From an uncultured Methanolobus sp. (GTDB taxonomy: Archaea; Halobacteriota; Methanosarcinia; Methanosarcinales; Methanosarcinaceae): a stretch of 64,000 nt of DNA. The notes beneath the pieces were generated by a model. It was not told the DNA's origin. It saw only the letters and a list, made by a program, of their open reading frames with translations, and searched no databases. The stretch lies in assembly GCF_963665675.1 (NCBI RefSeq), contig NZ_OY762426.1, positions 434,001-498,000 on the forward strand. The letters run 5' to 3'. A program made the position numbers and the translations under genes. Within the stretch, counting starts at the first letter, position 1. Each line of letters begins with the position of its first letter. Of this stretch, positions 39,001 to 47,609 are shown in pieces.

Positions 39001-40101
39001 ATGTTTGTGTTCAGGGACTGCTCTGCACTGACTACGGTGAACATCGGCAGTGGAGTAAGGGGAATAGGAACTAATGCTTTCTCTGGTTGTTCCGCACTGA
39101 CTGCGATCAATGTCAATGCCAATAACAGTTTGTACTCCAGTGTTGTCGGCATCCTGTACGACAAGGACATCACAACGTTGATACAATATCCGTCAGGAAA
39201 GAACGGTTCTGCCACCATCCCGGATAGTGTAACCAGTATCGGTACCGATGCGTTCCGTGACTGCACCAACCTTACCTCGTTGACCATCCCCTACAATGTA
39301 ACCAGCATCGGTACCAGTGCGTTCCGTGACTGCACCAACCTGACTTTGTTGACCTTCGAGGGAAGCGCACCGACGGTCGGTAGAAGATGGGCGCAAGGAT
39401 GCACAAATCTGGTAGTTTACTACCAGCCAGACGCCACCGGCTTCACCACACCTACATGGGAAGGTGTTCCATGCTATCCGATTCTTCCGGTACTTTCCTT
39501 CGTGCCTGTGGATGCTGAAGTCATCGATGGCCAGACCACCGAGATTGTCATCAGCGTAGACTCACTGCCAGATGGTCTTTCAGGCTATGAGCTTACCGTG
39601 GATATCGGCGACCCGGCAATTGCCGAGATAGTGGACGTCAGTTATCCTGACTGGGTATCCATTTCCGACAACTCCAGTCTGCCAAACGGTTCTATCTACA
39701 TAAAGGCAGTTGACGGAAACAATGCGATAGAAGCAGGTGCTGAGGACGTCGTACTTGCAACTCTCACTGTTAACGGAAAAGACATGGGAACTACAAACTT
39801 CACTCTTGGTGTCAAAAGGCTTGACGACGACACAGGTGCAGAGATCAATGCTACACTTGAGATTGGAACCCTCGAGGTCACCAGAACACCGATCCCAGGT
39901 CAGACCGCTTCTCCCCGTGACCTTGACGGAGACGGACTCTACGAAGATCTCACGGGTGACGGTGTATGCAGTTTCGTGGACGTAGAAGTACTATTCTACC
40001 AGATGGACTGGATAGAGGCAAACATGCCATCAAAGGTCGATTACAACGGCAATGGCAGGGTTGACTTCGATGATGTGGTAGCCCTGTTCGATATGGTGTG
40101 A
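36046..40101 (+). CDS. Giant surface adhesin 5: Ig-like, FENGF domain, 3 PKD, short BspA-type LRR, cohesin-like, dockerin
   Basis: A 1351-aa paralogue with the shortest LRR array. Signal peptide and first 60 residues equal adhesin 3, then the Ig-like domain diverges (KYSKTDW, FAEYINGTP). FENGF domain to about 420, PKD domains from 422, 507 and 592, about 19 leucine-rich repeats at 684-1125, cohesin-like domain from 1149, dockerin from 1289. The LRR region has its own repeat style ('CSGLTTLNIPNNVNSIG'). Its LRR cap (FEGSAPTVGRRW) differs from the 'FMGNAPSSVN' cap of adhesins 1 and 2. Diagnostic C-terminal sites: VDVSYP, DDTGAE, PGQTAS. Last gene of the array. Confidence 0.88.
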   Translation: MKQNIIKHGIMVSMVLLLMLSLVGIVSAHNVTISRTITPSTVNTGESFDVIIDLNLTGTLGGSNMATVTEKYSKTDWTISNITADTAFAEYINGTPGMYQWGTGMSSLPLGSYQISYTMTVPSDETSGDYTIEGYYEDVDHSDDDDLSDPKVLTTGDSIVTIDGGVLNIYSTAMGNTNPGAPDPGIPGFVGPNGDGKTELGTVNPIFVTWASTVMDYSPADQAIGAGFSDPGRTLGPVTCDNFDIVSLGDLNQDQINAGELPGSITLGFAFPIADGNGPDLAVFENGFGMDTIFAELGYVEVSTDGVIFARFPSISRTSGPVGGYGNIDPTGVYNLAGKHANAYGDSWGTPFDLSTLAQAPQVLNGSVDLNSINYVRIVDIPGSGDFKDSLGNPIYDGWLTFGSGGLDLEAVGVINIGAVSVPVVNFTADVTYGTAPLTVQFNDVSNGVIVDYAWDFDNDGIIDSTSQNPEFTYETAGTYTVSLTVSNPGGSTTETKADYIVSVLPDSPVADFSVDVTSGSVPLTVQFTDLTTNKPVSWAWDFESDGIIDSHEQNPSWTYDAAGNYTVTLTASNLAASDTVTRVNLTSVVNLPPMADFSADPLVTLIGHSVQFTDLSTNSPTFWQWDFNNDGVVDSTMQNPNYTYTTAGTYTVNFTVSNSAGSGDKVKSDYIIVRQQASPASNFTYTSDGSSITITKYVGPDGIVIIPAKIEGLPVTTIGAGAFSDCSGLTTLSIPDSVTTIGDSAFSDCSGLTTLNIPDNVNSIGNYVFQGCSGLTTLNIPNNVNSIGIYMFQGCSGLTTLSIPENVTSIGTRAFKDCSGLTTLNIPNNVTSIGNGAFSDCFGLTTLNIGSGVTYIGSSAFSGCSGLAALEVDADNSVFASVDGVLYDKGLKTLLQCPFGKNGSVTIPGSVTRIDDFAFSDCTNLVSLTIPDSVTNIGTNALRDCTNLTSLTIGNSVTSIGNFAFMGCSALTTVTIPDSVTSISMFVFRDCSALTTVNIGSGVRGIGTNAFSGCSALTAINVNANNSLYSSVVGILYDKDITTLIQYPSGKNGSATIPDSVTSIGTDAFRDCTNLTSLTIPYNVTSIGTSAFRDCTNLTLLTFEGSAPTVGRRWAQGCTNLVVYYQPDATGFTTPTWEGVPCYPILPVLSFVPVDAEVIDGQTTEIVISVDSLPDGLSGYELTVDIGDPAIAEIVDVSYPDWVSISDNSSLPNGSIYIKAVDGNNAIEAGAEDVVLATLTVNGKDMGTTNFTLGVKRLDDDTGAEINATLEIGTLEVTRTPIPGQTASPRDLDGDGLYEDLTGDGVCSFVDVEVLFYQMDWIEANMPSKVDYNGNGRVDFDDVVALFDMV

Positions 40102-40136
40102 GGTGAAGAAACAGGAATATAAACAGATTGGAGCAC

Positions 40137-40195
40137 GAGTCAGGAAAAAAGGAATGGATACTACTTCCTTTTCCTGACTCTCTCCTGATTTTTTT
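40137..40195 (+). terminator. Hairpin plus T-run after giant gene 5
   Basis: GAGTCAGGAAAA at 40137 pairs with TTTTCCTGACTC ending at 40180; seven T at 40189-40195. Trailer similarity stops about 16 nt later, after TGGCAGATTAAG, which marks the right boundary of the repeated units. Confidence 0.78.
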
Positions 40196-40236
40196 ACTTG
40201 TGGCAGATTAAGAGGGGCACTGTCACGCGTTGAATC

Positions 40237-40391
40237 TCAATCCCTACAATGCTTGATTTTAGCGTACTCCCAGCCATTCCTGCATGCAGGACATGCAATA
40301 ATATCACAAGCGTTATCATTCACATTTATTCCAGCTTATCAAGCATATTGCGATGCTGTTCAATAAATGCATCAATCCATTTTTCCGGCAA
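40237..40391 (-). pseudogene. C-terminal fragment of a decayed gene with a zinc-ribbon-like end
   Basis: On the minus strand, two adjacent frames read as protein-like sequence joined by one frameshift: PEKWIDAFIEQHRNMLDKL, then INVNDNACDIIACPACRNG followed by WEYAKIKHCRD and stop. The C-x4-C-x2-C...C pattern suggests a small metal-binding end. An in-frame stop lies just upstream of PEKW and no start codon is seen. It sits exactly at the right boundary of the adhesin array. The parent gene was not recognised. Confidence 0.35.
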
Positions 40392-40421
40392 TCAGTTCTA
40401 TTTTTATAGTTTAGACGATAG

Positions 40422-40442
40422 AAAAACCTTATATTTATTGTA
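40422..40442 (+). promoter_or_regulatory. TATA-like promoter before the Trm112-like gene
   Basis: AACCTTATATTTATTGTAAC contains an archaeal TATA-type core (TTATATTTA) about 25 nt before the first possible start codon of the downstream gene. This spacing would give a very short or absent leader. Confidence 0.35.
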
Positions 40443-40454
40443 ACGTATTGAAAG

Positions 40455-40649
40455 GTGGTGATCGAACTGAAAAAAGACCTTATGGATATTCTTGCCTGTC
40501 CCGTTTGCAAAGGGGATCTTGTCCTGAACATCGAAAAAGAGAATGCCAATGAGGTTGTTTCAGGCACCCTGTATTGTTCTGTTTGTGATGAGTACTATCC
40601 CATAGAGGAAGGTATTCCGAATATGCTTCCGCCTGATCTAAGGGAATGA
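40455..40649 (+). CDS. Trm112-family zinc-ribbon protein
   Basis: A 64-aa protein of the Trm112/YcaR family: KDLMDILACPVCKGDL, a middle beta segment, then LYCSVCDEYYPIEEGIPNML. Family members are small activators of SAM-dependent methyltransferases for tRNA, rRNA and release factors. The two CPVC/CSVC pairs would bind zinc. The start is uncertain: the frame opens with GTG GTG at 40455. However, GGTGATC pairs well with the end of 16S rRNA and would place initiation at CTG 40467, giving MKKDLMDIL, the usual family N-terminus. Confidence 0.8.
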   Translation: MVIELKKDLMDILACPVCKGDLVLNIEKENANEVVSGTLYCSVCDEYYPIEEGIPNMLPPDLRE

Positions 40650-40667
40650 AACTGTGAGGACATTTAA

Positions 40668-41414
40668 TTGCAGCAGGTTCATATCAACAGACTGGGAGTA
40701 AATTCTATTGAATTCGACACGGATACAGTTGAGCTACCTTTATCACCAGGCGAGGAACGCAGTTTTGAAGTTGTGCTTATAAACTATGGCGCACCCACAC
40801 ATGTTAATCTGTCCGTAAATGATTCTCTGCACGAGAACATCACTATTCTTGAAGATAATCCTTATGTAAAACACGAGGAATACATCCCCCTGATAGCACG
40901 GATACCGTATGACGGGAGGCTCTACACAAAAGGACAGGTGTATATTACTGTAGGTTACGGTTCGAAAAGACAGGGATTTAACCTGAATCTTGGTCACCCC
41001 GGACCAGACGAATCCGGTTTTACCGTCGATGTTGACGAATCACTTTACAAACCCTCATCCTCGTCCCCAAAGTCAAAATCAAAATCTCCTAAATCATCGG
41101 TTTCATCATCTAAATCTCCTTCGTCCATGTTTGGTGAAGAACACTGGAGTGCTCAGATCCCATCTATTTCTGCTGAAATGTTCAGTTCTGCTTTTAAGGC
41201 AATTTCCCCTTATTCCAGTGGGATACTGAAATTTGTTATTTTATTGTTACTTGTTGCTTTATTCGTTTCATTTATATTGTCGCTTGATCCGGAAAAGTTA
41301 TTTGAAAAGTTCCTTGAACCATTCTCAAATTTCTATACTTCTGTGTTCAGTTCGATCATGCTGACATTTTTGATGGCTTATCTCTTAATGAGACTTCCTA
41401 AATCTAAAAGATAA
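40668..41414 (+). CDS. Membrane protein with N-terminal Ig-like domain (DUF7524-like)
   Basis: A 248-aa protein starting at TTG 40668 with GAGG 8 nt upstream. Residues 1-115 look like an Ig/beta-sandwich domain ([19 protein letters not shown]). Residues 125-155 are a Ser/Pro/Lys-rich linker. Two hydrophobic helices follow at about 188-208 and 225-243. There is no signal peptide, so orientation is unclear. The layout resembles an archaeal family of unknown function (DUF7524 from memory). It lies between the Trm112-like gene and pyrG, 19 and 14 nt away, and is probably co-transcribed with both. Confidence 0.6.
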   Translation: MQQVHINRLGVNSIEFDTDTVELPLSPGEERSFEVVLINYGAPTHVNLSVNDSLHENITILEDNPYVKHEEYIPLIARIPYDGRLYTKGQVYITVGYGSKRQGFNLNLGHPGPDESGFTVDVDESLYKPSSSSPKSKSKSPKSSVSSSKSPSSMFGEEHWSAQIPSISAEMFSSAFKAISPYSSGILKFVILLLLVALFVSFILSLDPEKLFEKFLEPFSNFYTSVFSSIMLTFLMAYLLMRLPKSKR

Positions 41415-41428
41415 TCAAGGTGAATAAT

Positions 41429-43009
41429 ATGAAATATATCATAGTTACCGGCGGTGTAATGAGTGGGCTTGGAAAAGGAATAACCACTGCTTCAATAGGG
41501 CGGAACCTGAAGAACAAGGGCTACAAGGTCACTGCCATTAAAATTGACCCTTATATCAATATTGATGCAGGTACTATGAGCCCGTTCCAGCATGGAGAAG
41601 TATTTGTCCTCAAAGACGGTGGAGAGGTAGATCTTGATCTTGGAAATTATGAACGTTTCCTTGATACTGAACTTACAAGAGAACATAACCTGACAACAGG
41701 AAAAGTCTATGAGTCTGTGATATCCAAAGAGCGCAGGGGCGAGTACCTTGGTAAGACCGTTCAGATCATTCCTCATATCACAAATGAAATAAAGGACCGT
41801 ATCCGCAGGGTTGCTGCAAAAAGCGGTGCAGATGTCTGTCTGATTGAAGTCGGTGGTACCGTTGGTGACATCGAGAGTATGCCTTTCCTTGAAGCTGTAA
41901 GGCAGATGTACAGAGAAGAACCAAAGGAAAACATTGCTTTTGTGCATGTGACACTTGTGCCCATGGACCCGCAGGGTGACCAGAAAACAAAGCCAACACA
42001 GCATTCTGTAAAAGAGCTGAGGGAACTTGGCCTTAAACCTAATATAATAGTAACCAGATGTTTGGAACCACTGTTAGAAGGCACGATTTCCAAGATATCC
42101 CTTTTCTGTGATGTGTCAGAAGAAGCTGTGATCAGTGCCCACGATGCAGATGATATATATGAAGTTCCTCTGATGCTGGAGGAAGAAGGCCTTTCTTCTT
42201 TCCTTATGAAACACCTTGAACTCAGTTCTACAGGTTCAGAAGATGATTCCTGGGCAAAGATGGTTGACAGAATGCACAACCTGAAAGGTGAAGTGAAAAT
42301 AGGTATTGTCGGAAAGTATACTCACCTTGAAGATTCATATCTCAGTATCAGTGCGTCCATCAAACATGCTTCAATAGAATGCGGTGTCAACTACGATGTC
42401 TGCTGGATAAATGCGGAAACTTTCGAAGAGAATCCTGAAATGATTTCCTCACTTTCAGAATACGACGGAATCCTTGTCCCGGGAGGTTTTGGTGAAAGAG
42501 GAACAGAAGGCAAGATCAAGGCAATCCAGTTTGCAAGGGAAAACGATATCCCATATCTTGGTCTCTGTCTTGGAATGCAGCTATCTGTTATCGAGTTTGC
42601 AAGAAATGTTGCAGGTCTTGAAGGTGCTAACAGTACAGAATTCGACGAGGATACTCCTTACCCTGTAATTGACATACTCCCTGAGCAGGAAAATGTGGTT
42701 GACATGGGCGCGACAATGCGTCTTGGTGACTATGATGCAGACCTCAAATCCGGTTCACTTGCAGAGAAAATATATGGCCAGTCCAAAATAGTGGAACGTC
42801 ACAGACATAGATATGAAGTAAACCCTAACTATGTTGAGAAGATAGAAGCAGGCGGAATGGTATTTTCCGGCAAGAACAGGAACAGAATGGAAATTGCTGA
42901 AATTCCAGGTAAGAAATTCTTCTTCGCATCACAGTTCCACCCTGAATTCAAATCAAGACCAGGAAGACCTTCACCACCATTTAAGGCTTTTATTAAGTCT
43001 ATGATCTGA
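41429..43009 (+). CDS. pyrG: CTP synthase
   Basis: A 526-aa CTP synthase that converts UTP to CTP using ATP and glutamine. The synthetase domain begins [17 protein letters not shown] and includes [15 protein letters not shown] and [11 protein letters not shown]. The C-terminal class I amidotransferase has the nucleophile Cys in YLGLCLGMQ and the His/Glu pair in SQFHPEF. ATG 41429 with AAGGTG upstream is preferred over the in-frame GTG at 41420. A TCAGAAAA/TTTTCTGA hairpin at 43032-43051 may end the transcript. Confidence 0.97.
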   Translation: MKYIIVTGGVMSGLGKGITTASIGRNLKNKGYKVTAIKIDPYINIDAGTMSPFQHGEVFVLKDGGEVDLDLGNYERFLDTELTREHNLTTGKVYESVISKERRGEYLGKTVQIIPHITNEIKDRIRRVAAKSGADVCLIEVGGTVGDIESMPFLEAVRQMYREEPKENIAFVHVTLVPMDPQGDQKTKPTQHSVKELRELGLKPNIIVTRCLEPLLEGTISKISLFCDVSEEAVISAHDADDIYEVPLMLEEEGLSSFLMKHLELSSTGSEDDSWAKMVDRMHNLKGEVKIGIVGKYTHLEDSYLSISASIKHASIECGVNYDVCWINAETFEENPEMISSLSEYDGILVPGGFGERGTEGKIKAIQFARENDIPYLGLCLGMQLSVIEFARNVAGLEGANSTEFDEDTPYPVIDILPEQENVVDMGATMRLGDYDADLKSGSLAEKIYGQSKIVERHRHRYEVNPNYVEKIEAGGMVFSGKNRNRMEIAEIPGKKFFFASQFHPEFKSRPGRPSPPFKAFIKSMI

Positions 43010-43056
43010 TGGTTTCTGGAAGTAAATCGAATCAGAAAAGGATTTTTCTGAAAACT

Positions 43057-43080
43057 AAAAAAAAGCCCACATATGTGGGC
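43057..43080 (-). terminator. Terminator of the truD operon
   Basis: On the minus strand, directly after the truD stop codon, GCCCAC ATAT GTGGGC forms a tight hairpin followed by eight T. Good intrinsic-type terminator for the leftward operon, in a convergent position with pyrG. Confidence 0.75.
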
Positions 43081-44394
43081 CTAACTCATTTTTAACGGGT
43101 CCGTCTTCATGTATTCCCTGAGGACTGTTGTTGCATAACTTCCCTTTGGAAGGGAAAAGGTAAGTGTTGCCTTGCTTTTACCAGGATTAAGTTCGTCTTC
43201 TGCTGCAACGAATTCAGGTTTGCAATGGAGTAAAATTTCCCTTCTGAGTCCTTTGGACGCAAGATCAGGAATCTGTTTCATTCTGAAAGCATCCTGTGAT
43301 ATATCAGTTTCTTCAAATACTTTCTTTTCAAGTTCACCTGGAATTCCCAGGCCAAACTCGCTTTCATATCCCACAAGAGGGGCGGTTACAAAAGCTCTTC
43401 CCCTTTTAAGAAGATTATTCATGCCATCCACATTATCTTCTGTTGCTGCCTGCATTTTTTTTGTATCAGGAAGTCCTTCCTTGTTCCTGAAACAGACAAT
43501 ATCACCTGAAGAAGCCTGGCTAAGTGGAAGTCCTTTTTCTATCCTTCTGCAGATAATACGGTTAAAAACATATGACTGGTATGCATGTATGAACATCTTC
43601 CTGATGTTCGGGGAGAGTACACTGAAAGAACCTGCATAATCTTCCGGATTCTCCACAAGGTAATGCATCATTGCTCTCTCATACCTGAGGCGCAAAGGAT
43701 AGGCCTTCAGTCCTTCAACAAAATCCTTTGTTTCCCACACATAGTCCCTGACTTCTTTTATATCGTCAGTTTCATCAGGGAATGATTTTGCAATGTAGAT
43801 CAGGGCAGCTTTTTCTGCATCTCCTCTAAGTAAATGCTCTCCTACAAGATGCGTAACAGGCCTTACAGCTCCAAATCTCTGGATTCCGAAAAAGTTAGGA
43901 ACACCACCGTACTCAGCAATCTCCCTTGTGGCGGCTTCAAGAGTCTTGTTAAGTTCCTCAGGCTCTATGTCAATATCCCTGACAGTAATGCTAAATTCGT
44001 TCCCGTAAAGATCACCAAGTCCTATTGACCTGACGGACCTTCCGATGACTTTCAGCTCAACATCCCTGAGATAGAAATTCTCAATATCCTCTTCGGACAT
44101 ATCGTAGATACTGATCTTCTGAGTTGTTTTAGCCCTTTTATCCTTGGTACCTGCAAAACCGATCCTTTTCTGGCTGATACCAAGTTTACGTGACATATCC
44201 CTTACAAGATGATGCATATCCCAGTTTGTTTTTGTAAGTTCAAGAATCAGGTTCTTACCGCTGTCACCTTCTTCGCGGTTTGTTATCTCTTTGACAATAA
44301 AATCTTCAGGCTCCTGCCTGAGCACACCACCTATGCCTTCGGTATCTGTGCAGTAAAGTTCGATTCCCATCTTCTTTTCAATTTCCGGTATCAT
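43081..44394 (-). CDS. truD: tRNA pseudouridine synthase TruD
   Basis: A 437-aa TruD-family synthase, which isomerises U13 (or U35 in some homologues) in tRNA. The signature GFAGTKDKRAKTTQ contains the catalytic Asp (D85). NFFGIQRFG and the later insertion domain typical of TruD are present. It is the last gene of a tight five-gene minus-strand set, 6 nt after the transglutaminase-like gene, and is followed by a clear terminator. Confidence 0.94.
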   Translation of the reverse strand: MIPEIEKKMGIELYCTDTEGIGGVLRQEPEDFIVKEITNREEGDSGKNLILELTKTNWDMHHLVRDMSRKLGISQKRIGFAGTKDKRAKTTQKISIYDMSEEDIENFYLRDVELKVIGRSVRSIGLGDLYGNEFSITVRDIDIEPEELNKTLEAATREIAEYGGVPNFFGIQRFGAVRPVTHLVGEHLLRGDAEKAALIYIAKSFPDETDDIKEVRDYVWETKDFVEGLKAYPLRLRYERAMMHYLVENPEDYAGSFSVLSPNIRKMFIHAYQSYVFNRIICRRIEKGLPLSQASSGDIVCFRNKEGLPDTKKMQAATEDNVDGMNNLLKRGRAFVTAPLVGYESEFGLGIPGELEKKVFEETDISQDAFRMKQIPDLASKGLRREILLHCKPEFVAAEDELNPGKSKATLTFSLPKGSYATTVLREYMKTDPLKMS

Positions 44395-44400
44395 TAATTA

Positions 44401-45582
44401 TCATTCCAGGTCAGGGGATATGTCGATTACAGTGACCGTGCTGGTATTGAGGAAAGTCCATCCGGAATCTGTTGGTGACGTACTTCCGGGAAGTCCTCCC
44501 GCATAGATACTTGATGTCGGATCCATCATGAGCCAGCAGCCATACTCGTCCGTAGTATAATAAATAGGTACAGGTCCGTAATATTCCCCTATTGCATCAG
44601 TAATAATTTTGGTATCGTTGCCAATATATGCCGCTGCAAATGCATGGCTATCTGTTAGATAGACCCTTGAAGTTCCGCCGATTGCCTCTATAAGTGACGC
44701 CAGCAGTATAGCATAGTCATCACAATCACCTGCTCCGACTGTGATTGTTTCTCCGGGAGTTGACCACAGGTCCTTTCCTCTTGGATCACTTATGTATTGT
44801 ATATTCTCCTTCGTGTCATCGAAAAGGTAACATAACTGGTATATGTTGTACTGTCCCGGATATTTTTTTGCAGAAGCTGCTGCCATGGTGCGTACCTGGA
44901 CATCATAAGGATCAATTTTGTCATTAACAAGAGTGAAAAGGTGTTCCGGGTTTGTTGAGTAGTCGGGAGTTTGTGTTTCCATTTTCTCAGATACTTCTAT
45001 TGTTATTTCTTCAAATTGCTGATTTTCATAATCATGCCACTTTCCGGAATCAGTCTGAACAAAGAGTGAAATAAAAGGCTCGAGTTTGGTTTGCGTGGAA
45101 TTTTCAGGAACCTCTATGGATAAAATACCGACCCGTGCATCTTCTCCGGGTTCCAGGGTAACACCTGCTTCATAGGACACTATTTCATTTTCTTCTTTCA
45201 GCTTAACACCAAACTGGTAAATGTAAACAGGGGTATCTCCCATGTTGTGTACAAATACACTGATAACTGTTTCAGTGCCTTCAAAGAATTCGGTATAACG
45301 GTATGAACTGGATATTTCAAAACTTGGTGATTTTTCAGTTAACTGATTAGGGCTTTCGTCAAAATTGTCTAAATCCTGAGAAGGGACTGTGGGAATTGTC
45401 AGTTCACTGGCATCTACCTGATAGTAATCTTCGCTCTGGAACAGAGTTACTGATGAGGGGTCAAATATATCTTCTACTTTATGTATTGACTCCGAAATAC
45501 ATCCGGAACCAAATATGATTCCTGATAGTAAGAGAAACACAATAGCTATTTTCAGCATTTGCGTTTTTTTCTCATTTTTCAT
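44401..45582 (-). CDS. Transglutaminase-like lipoprotein
   Basis: A 393-aa protein with a lipoprotein signal (hydrophobic run ending IIFGSGC), a middle beta-sandwich region (about 85-195) and a C-terminal transglutaminase-like domain. The catalytic Cys is in VGAGDCDDYAILLASL and the His in TDSHAFAAAYIG, with a following Asp in DAIGEYYG. Such domains are papain-like hydrolases or cross-linking enzymes; here it would act on the cell surface, target unknown. GGGGGT precedes the ATG by 5 nt. It lies 25 nt after pth2. Confidence 0.8.
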   Translation of the reverse strand: MKNEKKTQMLKIAIVFLLLSGIIFGSGCISESIHKVEDIFDPSSVTLFQSEDYYQVDASELTIPTVPSQDLDNFDESPNQLTEKSPSFEISSSYRYTEFFEGTETVISVFVHNMGDTPVYIYQFGVKLKEENEIVSYEAGVTLEPGEDARVGILSIEVPENSTQTKLEPFISLFVQTDSGKWHDYENQQFEEITIEVSEKMETQTPDYSTNPEHLFTLVNDKIDPYDVQVRTMAAASAKKYPGQYNIYQLCYLFDDTKENIQYISDPRGKDLWSTPGETITVGAGDCDDYAILLASLIEAIGGTSRVYLTDSHAFAAAYIGNDTKIITDAIGEYYGPVPIYYTTDEYGCWLMMDPTSSIYAGGLPGSTSPTDSGWTFLNTSTVTVIDISPDLE

Positions 45583-45607
45583 GCCAGACCCCCAAATAAT
45601 ACAGGAT

Positions 45608-45955
45608 TCATAGAAGTTTCAGATTCCCTGTTACTTTGTCAATATCATCTGCTTTTGCAGGTCCGATACCCAGTACGGTTACAGTTCCCGGTGCAATCTG
45701 GGTTAATCCTGCATCCTGTATAAGTGCTGTTGGAAGTCCCTGTCTTCTTGCCACTTCTTTCAGTTCAAAAAGGTCTTTTAAGACCGGAACTCTCAGGACT
45801 ACCTTTTTCTGGCCGCCTTCTTTCCATTTGTCAAGGATTGAGCGTTCAGCCCATTCCGATGCCGAGACTGCTGCATGTGCGACCTGTACGGCAAGTTTGC
45901 CTTTTGATAGTTTTAGATCGTCTCTGATAATAATGCATTGTTTGTATTCAGTCAT
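45608..45955 (-). CDS. pth2: Archaeal peptidyl-tRNA hydrolase Pth2
   Basis: A 115-aa Pth2-family enzyme, which releases stalled peptidyl-tRNA. The family signature [16 protein letters not shown] is at residues 16-31 and the end reads [20 protein letters not shown]. Full family length. It lies 25 nt after mptN and 25 nt before the lipoprotein gene. Confidence 0.95.
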   Translation of the reverse strand: MTEYKQCIIIRDDLKLSKGKLAVQVAHAAVSASEWAERSILDKWKEGGQKKVVLRVPVLKDLFELKEVARRQGLPTALIQDAGLTQIAPGTVTVLGIGPAKADDIDKVTGNLKLL

Positions 45956-45980
45956 TTTGAAGCCCCGTTTTTTTTTAAGC

Positions 45981-46883
45981 CTATTTATCTATGGCAGTTA
46001 TGATATGTTCTGCAACATTGATACTCAGGGATTTATAGATACCTGCTCCTGAAGGAGTAGCATTAATTTCCAGTACAAAATATCCATTTTCACTTTCTAT
46101 AATGTCAACACCTGCGTACATCGCCCCAATGGTTTCCGCAGCATCTATACACATTCTTTCCTGCTCTGCTGTAAGTTCGCAGGCAACAGGTGTCCCTCCC
46201 TGACTGAGGTTATTCAGCCACCACCCTTGCGGTGCTTTCCTGTAAATAGCACCTATAACTTTGCCGTCAACAACAAATGCACGAATATCCTGCCCTGAGC
46301 TTTCTATGAATTCCTGTATATAAAGCATTCCTTTTTCATCAATTATTTGATTTACAAGGTCTTCTGCATTTGTTTCATCTCTTGTTCCGTCAGGTGCGAG
46401 AACAATCCCATTTTTTATACGGTTAATACCTATGCCTTTGTATCCGAAAACAGGTTTTATGATGGCATCCCCAAGTTTATCAATTATTTCAAGAGCTTTA
46501 GCCGTTTCCTGAATTACAAAAGTTTCAGGCGTAGGAATTCCTGCATCCGCCATCATGCAACTTGCATAGAACTTATTTGCGGCATTCTGTATGGCAGCCG
46601 GTGGATTTGCTATAAGTACTCCGCTTTGCTCAAGTTCTCTCAGTACATCAAAGCGGAATACATGGGCATCATTCTTTCCAGGTCCCATGTCCCTGATAAT
46701 GATAGCATCAAGTTCTGAAAGACAGACATCTCCTGCTTTGTGGCTTACACTATTACCAATAGACGTTTCAATTTGCCCAAGATCAGGACAACAGGTTTCA
46801 AAACCTCTTTTCCCTGCTTCCTGAATAAGAGCTTGTGCTGTCCAGTCATGCGGATCAGTTACAACGATTCCCAGTTTTTTCAT
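45981..46883 (-). CDS. mptN: RimK-type ATP-grasp ligase, probable tetrahydromethanopterin:L-glutamate ligase MptN
   Basis: A 300-aa RimK-family ATP-grasp ligase. Visible elements: [19 protein letters not shown] (start of the ATP-grasp region), [14 protein letters not shown] (glycine-rich loop), [25 protein letters not shown] and the metal-binding end [10 protein letters not shown]. In Methanosarcina relatives, MptN adds glutamate to tetrahydromethanopterin to give tetrahydrosarcinapterin. The alternative is CofF, which acts on F420; the two are hard to separate by eye. AAGGAAG lies before the ATG. It is 21 nt after the DUF434 gene. Confidence 0.75.
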   Translation of the reverse strand: MKKLGIVVTDPHDWTAQALIQEAGKRGFETCCPDLGQIETSIGNSVSHKAGDVCLSELDAIIIRDMGPGKNDAHVFRFDVLRELEQSGVLIANPPAAIQNAANKFYASCMMADAGIPTPETFVIQETAKALEIIDKLGDAIIKPVFGYKGIGINRIKNGIVLAPDGTRDETNAEDLVNQIIDEKGMLYIQEFIESSGQDIRAFVVDGKVIGAIYRKAPQGWWLNNLSQGGTPVACELTAEQERMCIDAAETIGAMYAGVDIIESENGYFVLEINATPSGAGIYKSLSINVAEHIITAIDK

Positions 46884-46904
46884 AATACTTCCTTGCCCTA
46901 AGTG

Positions 46905-47609
46905 CTATGAACTATTAGAACTGTTGCCTGCAGGCTGACCCTTGAGACTATCGGCAATACATCCGGGAATATCCACTACATTTTCCACGGCATCGATAAT
47001 TACACCGTCTGCAGTAGCCACTACATAATCTAGTGAACAGTTTTTCAGGTCATAATCCACATGTTTTGATGTCCTTGCATCACCCGGAATCGATAGATCA
47101 TCCATGCGTTTCCTGATGAATGCTGCCAGTTCACCGCTATTTTTCATCTGGGCATCCAGCAATATTTCAGTACTTTTCACATCCGCTTTAAATATGAATC
47201 CCAGCATTTTTTCAACTGCTTTGAACGTAATATCATCATTTGAATGGTTTTTAAAAACTCCCCTGATATCCCTGAGGAAAGAGTCATCTGCTATCCAGAC
47301 CTTTTCTCCGTCAAACAGGCTTTCCAGTGTGATAAGCACATTGTAGCCGTCTATCATCAACTTCCTGTCTTTCAAATCTTCAACTTTAAGTTTCTTGCTT
47401 ATCCGCGAACTGGCTGTAGCAGTGGAAAATACCGTGCGTGCCAGTATGTATCTTTCATCTTTGTCCAGCCGGAAATGGTCAGCTACAAAACGGATAGAGC
47501 TGTCCCTGCGATAACCACGTCCAAGCAAGTCGCGGATATCTTCAGCAGCTTTTGTTTTCAGCTCTCCCCCTTCCTTAAGATCCCTGTCACTGTGCTGTTT
47601 CTCTGACAT
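46905..47609 (-). CDS. DUF434/DUF5616 family protein
   Basis: A 234-aa soluble protein. Residues 15-75 match DUF434 (AAEDIRDLLGRGYRRDSSIRFVADHF). Residues 85-225 begin LMIDGYNVLITLES, a PIN/NYN-like opening, and hold LDYVVATADGVIID. A nuclease-like fold is possible but not shown. It is the first gene of the minus-strand operon with mptN, pth2, the lipoprotein and truD, which hints at RNA metabolism. Confidence 0.7.
   Translation of the reverse strand: MSEKQHSDRDLKEGGELKTKAAEDIRDLLGRGYRRDSSIRFVADHFRLDKDERYILARTVFSTATASSRISKKLKVEDLKDRKLMIDGYNVLITLESLFDGEKVWIADDSFLRDIRGVFKNHSNDDITFKAVEKMLGFIFKADVKSTEILLDAQMKNSGELAAFIRKRMDDLSIPGDARTSKHVDYDLKNCSLDYVVATADGVIIDAVENVVDIPGCIADSLKGQPAGNSSNSS

Noticed and set aside
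15000..39400. Regularly spaced repeats that could suggest a CRISPR array
   Set aside because: The period of about 69 bp is coding LRR DNA in frame with degenerate repeats; there are no conserved direct repeats with unique spacers.
11757..40101. Cellulosome for polysaccharide breakdown
   Set aside because: Cohesin-like and dockerin modules are present, but no glycoside hydrolase or carbohydrate-binding catalytic domain was recognised in the window.
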